Assembly: GCA_002428055.1 (NCBI GenBank)
Contig: DIZY01000014.1
Span: forward strand, 1-17,795
DNA from: Helicobacteraceae bacterium UBA6016
Lineage (GTDB): Bacteria > Campylobacterota > Campylobacteria > Campylobacterales > UBA6016
Direction: 5' to 3'
Length of the DNA stretch: 17,795 nt
The notes beneath the pieces are model-generated. The model made no database searches. It was not told the origin of the DNA and saw only the letters and a list, made by a program, of their open reading frames with translations. Below are positions 1 to 6,504 of the stretch, one piece after another. The stretch's first letter is position 1. Every line of letters begins with the position of its first letter. The translations under genes and the position numbers were made by a program.

Positions 1-1321
1 CGTTATTCACAATAGAATAATGAAAAATCGGCATAATCCGCTCTTGAAGGGTTGCATTAAAATATATCAGCAGATTTCGGCATACAATAATATCAAGCCT
101 TGTAAACGGAGGGTCTTTGACTATATCATGATGAGAAAAAATTATCATATCCCGAATTGTTTTACTCACCTGATGGGAGTCGTTTTTTGGGATAAAATAT
201 TTTTTTAGAAGGTCAGCCGGCATATCGGCCAAACTCGCCGATGGGTATATGCCCTGTCTAGCTACTTGAGTAGCGCTATCATCTATATCTGTCGCAAATA
301 TCTGAACCTCTTTATGAATGCTTCTCGTCGCCAATATTTCAGCAATTACGATAGCTATGGAGTATGCCTCTTCGCCGGTATAGCATCCAACATCCCAGAC
401 TCGAATCGTATCATTAGGGGCTTTTGATATTATAAGTCTCTCAAGCTCCAAGTACAGATCATCAAACGCCTCTTTATCTCTAAAAAACGATGTTACACCA
501 ATCAAGAAATCTTTATAAAGGCTTTCAGGCTCATGCTTGTCCTTGTACAGCAACTCTATATATTCGTCCACTCTAGAAATCTTAAGCGCCGACATCCGTC
601 TTTTAATTCTTCGATTTAGCGTCGTCAGCTTATATTCCGAAAAATCTACATTATGCGTCTCTCTCAATCTATAAAATATACGGCTCAAATCATCTTTTGA
701 GCGCATAGCTATGCTTTGAAGAGCTATCTCGCCGCTTATATATTTTTCTATCTCTTCAAGTTCTGCACCTATCTGGTCGGCCGACAAAACAATATCTATC
801 TGCCCTGCATGTATTGCAGAAGCGGGCATACCGTCATATTTTGCGCTTTTTGGGTCTTGCGCAATAGTAATGCCTCCTTCCGCTTTTATCTGTGCGCAAC
901 CCCTCGAACCGTCGGTTCCGGTACCTGAAAGTATGATACCTACAGCCTCATGGCGCTTAGAGTTTGCAAGAGAGGCAAAAAACAGGTCGATTGACGGCTT
1001 TGGACCTACGAAATTATCTTGAGGCGTTTTTAGTGCTATCATTTCACCGACAAGAAAAATGTTTTTGTTTGGCGGCGCTATGTATATTTTTTTTGCTTCT
1101 ACCGTTTGCCCGTCCATTGCCTCCAAAACTTCAAGAGGTGAATTTTTTCCAAGAAGCTCCACTAGCATACTTTTATATGTGGGGCTCAGGTGTTGGGCTA
1201 TTATATAGGCCATCTTATCGCTATCGGGTAGATTTTTGATTAGTTCTTGCAGCGCCTCCAGTCCGCCTGCGGACGCCCCTATTCCTACGATTATATTTGT
1301 AGCCAGCACAGACTGAGACAT
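1..1321 (-). CDS. CheB-CheR fusion protein, C-terminus cut by window edge
   Basis: Chemotaxis adaptation enzyme that joins a receptor-glutamate methylesterase (CheB) to an S-adenosylmethionine-dependent receptor methyltransferase (CheR). My translation of the minus strand gives 440 codons before the edge. The CheB catalytic domain (about residues 9-190) shows all three catalytic residues: S17 in GIGASAGG, H44 in AQHLSP and D137 in GTGTDG. CheR follows (about 210 to the edge), with the arginine-rich receptor-binding segment TLNRRIKRRM, the SAM-binding motif VGCYTGEEAYS, ATDID and CRNLLIYF. There is no N-terminal receiver domain, unlike classical CheB. Fusions of this layout usually continue into PAS and often kinase domains, which would lie left of this window. 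The ATG at 1321 has GGAAAG 8 bases upstream. Nothing here shows whether it serves the flagellar chemosensory array or a private kinase. Identification is firm; full length is unknown. Confidence 0.93.
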   Translation of the reverse strand, partial: MSQSVLATNIIVGIGASAGGLEALQELIKNLPDSDKMAYIIAQHLSPTYKSMLVELLGKNSPLEVLEAMDGQTVEAKKIYIAPPNKNIFLVGEMIALKTPQDNFVGPKPSIDLFFASLANSKRHEAVGIILSGTGTDGSRGCAQIKAEGGITIAQDPKSAKYDGMPASAIHAGQIDIVLSADQIGAELEEIEKYISGEIALQSIAMRSKDDLSRIFYRLRETHNVDFSEYKLTTLNRRIKRRMSALKISRVDEYIELLYKDKHEPESLYKDFLIGVTSFFRDKEAFDDLYLELERLIISKAPNDTIRVWDVGCYTGEEAYSIAIVIAEILATRSIHKEVQIFATDIDDSATQVARQGIYPSASLADMPADLLKKYFIPKNDSHQVSKTIRDMIIFSHHDIVKDPPFTRLDIIVCRNLLIYFNATLQERIMPIFHYSIVNN

Positions 1322-1329
1322 TAAGCCAA

Positions 1330-1335
1330 CTTTCC
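1330..1335 (-). promoter_or_regulatory. Ribosome binding site of the CheB-CheR gene
   Basis: On the minus strand this reads GGAAAG and lies 8 bases before the ATG at 1321, supporting that start. Confidence 0.6.
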
Positions 1336-1371
1336 AATAAATGATAATAAATTTTGTTGCAAGTATAAACC

Positions 1372-1377
1372 ATTATA
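1372..1377 (-). promoter_or_regulatory. Candidate -10 box for the CheB-CheR gene
   Basis: Perfect TATAAT on the minus strand, about 50 bases before the start codon, in AT-rich sequence without a recognisable TTGACA box. This fits the sigma-70 promoters known from Campylobacterota. Prediction only. Confidence 0.45.
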
Positions 1378-1484
1378 GTATCTTTACAGTGTCTTAGGAT
1401 TTAAACTATGCTTAAATAATGCGAAAATTGAGTAATTTAATATTTTTTTAAGCTCAAGGACACCCTAAAGCAACTTAATACCTA

Positions 1485-1490
1485 TATAAT
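1485..1490 (+). promoter_or_regulatory. Candidate -10 box for the zinc-PAS/regulator/kinase operon
   Basis: Perfect TATAAT 38 bases before the TTG start at 1528. The rest of the 206-base gap between the divergent genes (1322-1527) is AT-rich and shows nothing else that I can name. Confidence 0.45.
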
Positions 1491-1527
1491 TCGGGCATAA
1501 AAGTGACAAGAAGGGTAAAGCTAAAAC

Positions 1528-2058
1528 TTGGAAGAGAACAGAGCAACTCAAAACTCTATACCGACATCCACGGCTTATTGGGTTGACGGAAATGATATAA
1601 TCATAAAAACAAGTCTTAACTGGGATATTTTTGCCGACGCAAATAATGGAGTAGGCAACAAAACCGAAGAGATAGTCAATCGATATATATGGGATTTTAT
1701 CATAGACGACAAAACAAGACGATGGCTCTCTGGTTTTTTTAAGAGAGTTAGGGAAGATAAAAAGCCAGTTATAATTCCGTACAGATGCGACACCCCTGCT
1801 CTTAAAAGGTATATGCAAATGACAATATCCGTCGAATCGGAAGATATACTCATGGTGAAGCATAGAGTCATCAAAACCGTGCCGATGCAAAAACCCGTTC
1901 ATTTTAGAGCATCAATAAGCGAAAAAAGCATTAAACGGTGTAGCGTATGTAATCGTATTTTGATAGATAACGACTGGCTTGAACCAGAAAAGAGTATGAT
2001 TGGAGAATATGTAAGCGTTAGATATGGAGTATGTGAACAATGCGAAAGCTTAACCTAG
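1528..2058 (+). CDS. Small PAS-like protein with C-terminal four-cysteine (zinc-type) motif
   Basis: A 176-residue soluble protein with no signal peptide or membrane segment. The central part (about 50-118: YIWDFI, arginine-rich helix, PYRCD at 84-88, then alternating strands) resembles the PAS-like fold of small uncharacterised proteins found beside two-component genes. The C-terminus carries C138-x2-C141 and C169-x2-C172, likely a structural zinc site or a thiol switch. The start is TTG: an in-frame TAA at 1522-1524 lies just two codons upstream, no in-frame ATG occurs before residue 96, and AAGGG at 1511-1515 is a plausible ribosome site at slightly long spacing. The regulator gene starts 19 bases before its end, so the genes are cotranscribed and probably translationally coupled. 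I infer it feeds a signal to the following regulator or kinase, which lacks its own sensor domain. Function unproven. Confidence 0.72.
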   Translation: MEENRATQNSIPTSTAYWVDGNDIIIKTSLNWDIFADANNGVGNKTEEIVNRYIWDFIIDDKTRRWLSGFFKRVREDKKPVIIPYRCDTPALKRYMQMTISVESEDILMVKHRVIKTVPMQKPVHFRASISEKSIKRCSVCNRILIDNDWLEPEKSMIGEYVSVRYGVCEQCESLT

Positions 2059-2726
2059 TGGCAAGCAACTACCCAATACTAATAGTAGAAGATGATGTTG
2101 CGGCGTGCGACAGCATCGCATATTATCTAGAAATGCTAGGCTTTTGCGTCCACAAGGCATATAGCAGACAAGACGGGTATGACAAATATCTGCAACACAG
2201 ACCACAGATGATTATAACCGACATAGAGATGCCGGACGGCAACGGTCTTGATATGGTGGAAAAAATACGGGAACACGATAAAGAGTGCGCTATTTTTGTT
2301 GTTACCGGATATGCCACAAATGACCATCTTCTGCACGCCGCAAAGCTAAAGCTAGAAGACATAATACTAAAGCCGCTAACCTCAAAAAAAATTCAATGCG
2401 CAATAACAGCTTTTTTTGAATCGATAAAAAAACAACAAGCGGTATTAAACCAAGCCACATCAACCCTATACTCATTTGAAAACCAATGTATATATGAAGC
2501 CGACAAAAGAGTTACGCTTACGCACATGGAAATCTTATTGCTCGAACTTCTGCTACAAAACAATGAGAAAGTAGTCACATACGAAACCATAGAGTACAAC
2601 ATATATAAAGCTCCTGCTACAAGAAACGCAATAAAATCATTAGTTCAAAAACTAAAATTAAAAATTGGCGGCGCAACGATAGAGAGTGCGCCAAGCATAG
2701 GATATAGACTTATATGTTCAAGGTAG
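2040..2726 (+). CDS. OmpR-family response regulator
   Basis: DNA-binding two-component response regulator of 228 residues. The receiver domain (about 11-125) has the acidic pair D18-D19, phosphoacceptor D61 in TDIEMP, T89 in VVTGYA and K111 in LKPL. The C-terminal winged helix (about 150-226) has the family pattern LTHMEILLLELLL, a recognition helix near NAIKSLVQKLKLK and the closing GYRL. The ATG at 2040 lies inside the end of the zinc-PAS gene, with GGAG at 2026-2029 as ribosome site 10 bases upstream. The cognate kinase gene follows with overlapping or nearly abutting ends. Family assignment is secure; the target promoters are unknown, and autoregulation at 1322-1527 is possible. Confidence 0.93.
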   Translation: MRKLNLVASNYPILIVEDDVAACDSIAYYLEMLGFCVHKAYSRQDGYDKYLQHRPQMIITDIEMPDGNGLDMVEKIREHDKECAIFVVTGYATNDHLLHAAKLKLEDIILKPLTSKKIQCAITAFFESIKKQQAVLNQATSTLYSFENQCIYEADKRVTLTHMEILLLELLLQNNEKVVTYETIEYNIYKAPATRNAIKSLVQKLKLKIGGATIESAPSIGYRLICSR

Positions 2727-3511
2727 ACTTAATGTGTGAGCTAGTCACAACACTCTTTATTGCTCTATGTATAGCAATTATATTTTTGTATCGCATACTA
2801 AACAAAAGGCTGCAATCCAAAAGAGAACTGCTCATACAAGAGCACAAACTAGGCGGAGTAGGCGAAATGACCGCTTTTATAATACACCAGTGGAGACAGC
2901 CGCTCAACTCCATCTCAACATCCCTGCTTAGACTTCGCGTCGATATTGACAACATACCAAACAACGAACAGATAATAAAACAACTAGACTCATGCGAATA
3001 CTCGCTAGAACATCTCTCCAGCACGATGGATAACTTCAAAAATTTTTACACGCCAAGCGAAGAGAACGAGTATTTTTTGCTGAGCGATGCGATTAATGAC
3101 GCTCTTGAGATAGCCAGATATACACTGGAGGCACAGCATGTAAAAATAATTACAAACCCTTACGGCTCTTCCTTTGTTTACGGTCGTAAAAGCGATTTGA
3201 TACATGTGATACTCGTAATAATCAATAACTCTCTAGATGCTTTTTTGCAAAACAAAGTCCAGAATCCATATATCAAAATCACATCCTCAAAAGAAGAGAA
3301 CAAAACAAAAGTAGAGATACTAGATAACGGCGGCGGAATATCAAAAGAGGCTCAACATGGCTTATTCAAAAAATTCAACAGCACAAAAATAGCTAGAACA
3401 AATACAGGCATTGGGCTATACATAGCAAAACTCATAATAAATGAGAAATTTAAAGGTAGTATATCCGCCGAAAACTACGATAACGGAACAAAACTTCTGA
3501 TAATTATTTAG
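2714..3511 (+). CDS. Short membrane-anchored sensor histidine kinase
   Basis: Histidine kinase of 265 residues. One N-terminal membrane helix (about 10-28) is followed almost directly by the dimerisation/phosphoacceptor helix with H58 in HQWRQPLN, then an HATPase domain with N-box IINNSLDAF, G1 box DNGGG and G2 box TNTGIGL. There is no periplasmic loop and no PAS, GAF or HAMP domain, so it probably receives its signal through the membrane helix or a partner; the zinc-PAS protein two genes upstream is the obvious candidate. The ATG at 2714 overlaps the regulator by 13 bases. An alternative ATG at 2732 (residue 7), with AAGG at 2720-2723 eight bases upstream, is equally or more likely. Its stop overlaps the convergent kinase gene by 8 bases, so no terminator fits between them. 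Confidence 0.92.
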   Translation: MFKVDLMCELVTTLFIALCIAIIFLYRILNKRLQSKRELLIQEHKLGGVGEMTAFIIHQWRQPLNSISTSLLRLRVDIDNIPNNEQIIKQLDSCEYSLEHLSSTMDNFKNFYTPSEENEYFLLSDAINDALEIARYTLEAQHVKIITNPYGSSFVYGRKSDLIHVILVIINNSLDAFLQNKVQNPYIKITSSKEENKTKVEILDNGGGISKEAQHGLFKKFNSTKIARTNTGIGLYIAKLIINEKFKGSISAENYDNGTKLLIII

Positions 3512-5417
3512 TATAAGCAGGAAGAGTAATGCATATTACAAGACCGCCGTCCTCATTGTAAGCCTCCACTTTTCCGCCCATATTTTTCTCTACGACCGTC
3601 TTAACCAAAAAAAGCCCTATTCCTGTGCCGAGCTGTGCGCTTTTCGTGCTGAAGTACGGCTCAAATATGCTTTTTAACACATCCTCACTGCAGCCCCCGC
3701 CGTTATCCTTGATACGCAACTCAAAAAATCCGTCTGAGAGTTTTGTGTTTAGCTTCACTTGCGCATTTTTGACCCCTTTTTGATCAAAATTCTCTTTTGA
3801 ATTCATTAATATGCTAAGCATCGACTGCACCAAATCACCCATATATCCGTCTATCAAGACTTTCTCTTTTGGGTACTCCACCTCTAGCGATATAAGACTG
3901 TTTCTAAACGAGGAGTCGCAAAGCAAAACCGCCTTTTGAATAGCAAACGAAATATCAAAAATCTCCCGCTCTGTGCTACTTTTCAAAAAGCTTCTGAAGC
4001 CGTCTATCGTCTTTGACATTTGCAAGATTATCTCTTTTGAATTTGCCACCGATGCGTCTATGTACTCTTTTGTCAGCTCCCCGTACTCTGCCGCCATCTT
4101 GATATCTTGTATGATAATACCTAGCGCATTGAGCGGTTGTCTCCACTGGTGCGCTATACTAGATATTGCCTCAGCCATAGCTGCAAAACGGGAGTGCTGA
4201 AGTAAAACGGCGTCTTTTTGCTTCAACTCCAACAGCTTTTCATCAACCAACGAGTTGAGGTTTTTATTTATCTCCATTAGGCTCTCTTCAAGGTTTTTCT
4301 CATAGTTAATATCCATTCCCATAAAAAGAGCAGAGGTAGGCTTGTCATCCTCATAAAGACCGAGCGCCATTATTTTTATATGTATGTACTCCCCACGCTC
4401 TTTTTTTATTTTTAGCTCGCCCCTGTATGATTTTTTATGCAAAAGAGCCGCTTGTATCTGTTCAAAAGCCACCTTGTCTTCTTCAAAAATTGAAAAGATA
4501 GATTGGTCAAGCGCTCTACCGCCAACCGTATCTTCAAAAACATCGTTTAGGTATGTTATGTTGCCCTCGCTGTCCGTCAAGGCCACAAAGCTATCGCTTT
4601 TATCTATTGCGGAGTGAAATTTATAAAGCTCTTTTTTGTTTTTTGAAAGCAGTACAAATACAAAAATAAGCGTCAATAAGCCAAAAAATGAGGCTAGATA
4701 TAGAGCGTTTTTGATAAGCTTGTCGGTCTTTTGTTCGGCCTCAAACTTTGTTAACATCGTATTTTTTAAAGAGCCTGTATGTCCGTCTTCATGCCCGAAC
4801 AAAGCGGAAATTTCCCTTATTTTTGCAGAAGCTTTAAGAATATTTAACGCATGGATTTTATGCAAAGCATCATCTTCGTTCGTCGCCTTAAGAGTGTTTA
4901 TCTCGCCTTGCAAAAGCTCTATGTCTATACTCTTATCAATACCGAGTGTGGCTATTTTTACAAACAGCGCAATGCGGCTCTTATTTTGATAAATCCAAGG
5001 GTCAGACTCTAGGTATCGAAGAGAGTTTACCGCTACGGCGTTAAGCGCCTTGAAACTCTCTAGCTCGTCTCTTTTTACCGTAAAATCACCCCTTAGTTGT
5101 GCCACCCTCTTCATTATTGGATAGTTTGTACTTGATAAAGAGGCTAGCTCTTTGGAGCTTTCGAGTTCGCTTATCAATCTATCGCACTCGGCAAATTTTT
5201 GATTTAGCAGGTCATAGTTGATATATGAAAGCTCATTTGACGATACACTCTGCATCTCATGATAAATAAGCTCTATTTTGTATATATTTTCCAAAAAGCC
5301 GTAGTTTTTGCTGTTTTTTTCTTCTATGGACTTTGTTTTTAAAAATGCGACGACGACAACCGCCAAAAATAAAAACAAAAAGCCTATAAATATACGGCCA
5401 TAGTCTTTGTATCTCAT
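3504..5417 (-). CDS. DAHL-like/PAS sensor histidine kinase coupled to a cytochrome c peroxidase
   Basis: Membrane histidine kinase of 637 residues. Order: membrane helix 8-26; an all-helical periplasmic region (about 35-225) that includes a YDLLN element and resembles the DAHL double all-helical sensor domain common in Campylobacterota kinases; membrane helix 239-258; cytoplasmic PAS domain (about 268-373); coiled coil (about 374-408); phosphoacceptor H423 in HQWRQPLN; HATPase (about 510-635) with SILMNSKENF, DNGGG and GTGIGL. The ATG overlaps the stop of the peroxidase gene by 4 bases (ATGA), so the two are made from one message. That suggests the kinase monitors a condition tied to the peroxidase, such as periplasmic peroxide, redox state or haem protein; this is inference. 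No response regulator follows, so its partner is elsewhere. The periplasmic ligand cannot be read from sequence. Confidence 0.9.
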   Translation of the reverse strand: MRYKDYGRIFIGFLFLFLAVVVVAFLKTKSIEEKNSKNYGFLENIYKIELIYHEMQSVSSNELSYINYDLLNQKFAECDRLISELESSKELASLSSTNYPIMKRVAQLRGDFTVKRDELESFKALNAVAVNSLRYLESDPWIYQNKSRIALFVKIATLGIDKSIDIELLQGEINTLKATNEDDALHKIHALNILKASAKIREISALFGHEDGHTGSLKNTMLTKFEAEQKTDKLIKNALYLASFFGLLTLIFVFVLLSKNKKELYKFHSAIDKSDSFVALTDSEGNITYLNDVFEDTVGGRALDQSIFSIFEEDKVAFEQIQAALLHKKSYRGELKIKKERGEYIHIKIMALGLYEDDKPTSALFMGMDINYEKNLEESLMEINKNLNSLVDEKLLELKQKDAVLLQHSRFAAMAEAISSIAHQWRQPLNALGIIIQDIKMAAEYGELTKEYIDASVANSKEIILQMSKTIDGFRSFLKSSTEREIFDISFAIQKAVLLCDSSFRNSLISLEVEYPKEKVLIDGYMGDLVQSMLSILMNSKENFDQKGVKNAQVKLNTKLSDGFFELRIKDNGGGCSEDVLKSIFEPYFSTKSAQLGTGIGLFLVKTVVEKNMGGKVEAYNEDGGLVICITLPAYTK

Positions 5418-6337
5418 TTGGCGTATTTTTGCGGTTTTTGACCGGTTAGAGTTTTTAGATATAGTGTTATTTTTTTTACCTCATCCTCTTTTAGCTTGAT
5501 ACCGAGCTGGTGATACCCCATCAGCCTTACCGCCTCCTCCAAATCCTTAACTAGTCCGTTGTGAAAATATGGCGCCGTTAGCTCAATATTTCGTAAACTA
5601 GGCACTTTGAACATATCTCTGTCGCTCTCTTTTTTGCTAACATCAAAACGACCGTTTATTTTTTTCGGGTCTTTATACTCCACCATTACGCCGATTTTTT
5701 GAAACATATTTCCGCCGATATTAACGCCGTTATGACAGCTGATGCACCCTTTGTTTTGAAACAGCGCATACCCCTCTTTTTCTTGAGTATTAAGGGCACT
5801 CTTATCGCCTTTTAGGTATCTGTCGAATTTTGAGTTTGGAGTAATGAGCGTTTTTTCAAATTCCGCAATCGCATCGGCTATGTTTTCAAATGTTACGCCG
5901 TTTTTATATAGCTTCGCAAACTCATCTTTGTAGGCTTTGTTTGATTTTATGCTGTTAACCGCATTTTGGGGCGTATTTGCCATCTCTACCGGATTCACAA
6001 TAGGTCCTTTCGCCTGCTCTTTAAGATCTTTTGCTCTGCCGTTCCAAAACTGCACAAAATTAAATGCGGAGTTATAAACCGTAGGAGAGTTGACTTGCCC
6101 CTTCTTTCCGCCAACACCAACTGAATCTTCCAGATTGTCTGTGCCGGATGTATAAAGATTGTGACATGAGCTGCACGATACGCTCTTATCTGAAGACAAA
6201 GATGTATCAAAAAAAAGTTTTTCGCCGAGAGATGCTTTTTTGGCGTCATACGGTGCGCTCTCTGGAATAGGAGTTATAAGACCCGAAGCCATCAGCGAAA
6301 CAAAAATAGAGAGAAACAAAAATAGAACTTTCAACAT
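5414..6337 (-). CDS. Periplasmic di-haem cytochrome c peroxidase (CcpA/MauG family)
   Basis: Reduces hydrogen peroxide to water in the periplasm with electrons from c-type cytochromes. From the preferred ATG at 6337 it has 307 residues, with a Sec signal peptide (about 1-19, hydrophobic core LFLFLSIFVSL). Haem 1 is bound by C55-S-S-C-H59 and haem 2 by C197-I-S-C-H201. Conserved family features are the tryptophan in FWNGRA (W98), NPVEM with E117 expected near the peroxidatic haem, the AP-FHNG segment and MGYHQLG, whose Met is the expected sixth ligand of the electron-entry haem. The open frame extends to 6403, but the 22 extra residues would precede the signal peptide; AAGG at 6347-6350 lies 9 bases before 6337. 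The sensor kinase follows with ATGA overlap, and a chemoreceptor gene is divergent. Function is confident from the intact motifs; the exact electron donor is unknown. Confidence 0.93.
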   Translation of the reverse strand: MLKVLFLFLSIFVSLMASGLITPIPESAPYDAKKASLGEKLFFDTSLSSDKSVSCSSCHNLYTSGTDNLEDSVGVGGKKGQVNSPTVYNSAFNFVQFWNGRAKDLKEQAKGPIVNPVEMANTPQNAVNSIKSNKAYKDEFAKLYKNGVTFENIADAIAEFEKTLITPNSKFDRYLKGDKSALNTQEKEGYALFQNKGCISCHNGVNIGGNMFQKIGVMVEYKDPKKINGRFDVSKKESDRDMFKVPSLRNIELTAPYFHNGLVKDLEEAVRLMGYHQLGIKLKEDEVKKITLYLKTLTGQKPQKYAK

Positions 6338-6350
6338 AAGGCGCCGCCTT
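6338..6350 (-). promoter_or_regulatory. Ribosome-site hairpin before the peroxidase gene
   Basis: The mRNA reads AAGGCGGCGCCTT directly before the ATG. AAGGC can pair with GCCTT around a three-base loop, burying the AAGG ribosome site. The stem is only 5 bp, so any translational control is speculative. Confidence 0.35.
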
Positions 6351-6380
6351 TTTTTATTTTGCCAAATCTTAGCATTCAAA

Positions 6381-6386
6381 ATTATA
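6381..6386 (-). promoter_or_regulatory. Candidate -10 box for the peroxidase-kinase operon
   Basis: Perfect TATAAT on the minus strand, 43 bases before the preferred ATG at 6337. Its position upstream of the signal peptide start, with transcription probably starting near 6374, argues against the longer reading frame that begins at 6403. Confidence 0.45.
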
Positions 6387-6443
6387 ATATTCAAATCAGT
6401 CACAAAAAAGTTTCTATATTTTTATGAAAAACACAGAAAAGTT

Positions 6444-6461
6444 TTGCGATAGTAATCGCAA
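6444..6461. promoter_or_regulatory. Perfect 7-4-7 inverted repeat in a divergent promoter region
   Basis: TTGCGAT-AGTA-ATCGCAA, a perfect dyad with a 4-base spacer and the size of a dimeric regulator operator. A further half-site TTGCGA lies at 6478-6483, 34 bases on (about three helical turns). It lies between the peroxidase gene (minus) and the chemoreceptor gene (plus), just upstream of the candidate receptor -10 box. It does not match the FNR consensus TTGAT-N4-ATCAA. The regulator is unknown. Confidence 0.5.
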
Positions 6462-6467
6462 CAATTA

Positions 6468-6473
6468 TATATT
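6468..6473 (+). promoter_or_regulatory. Candidate -10 box for the chemoreceptor gene
   Basis: TATATT, five of six matches to TATAAT, between the palindrome and its extra half-site and 31 bases before the ATG at 6505. A protein bound to the palindrome would sit at the polymerase site. Confidence 0.3.
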
Positions 6474-6504
6474 AAAATTGCGAATAATAATATCGGGGTT
6501 GAAA

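Noticed and set aside
1465..1902. 145-residue minus-strand open frame opposite the zinc-PAS gene
   Set aside because: No recognisable domain. The plus-strand frame has the C-x2-C pairs, coupling to the regulator gene and a forced TTG start.
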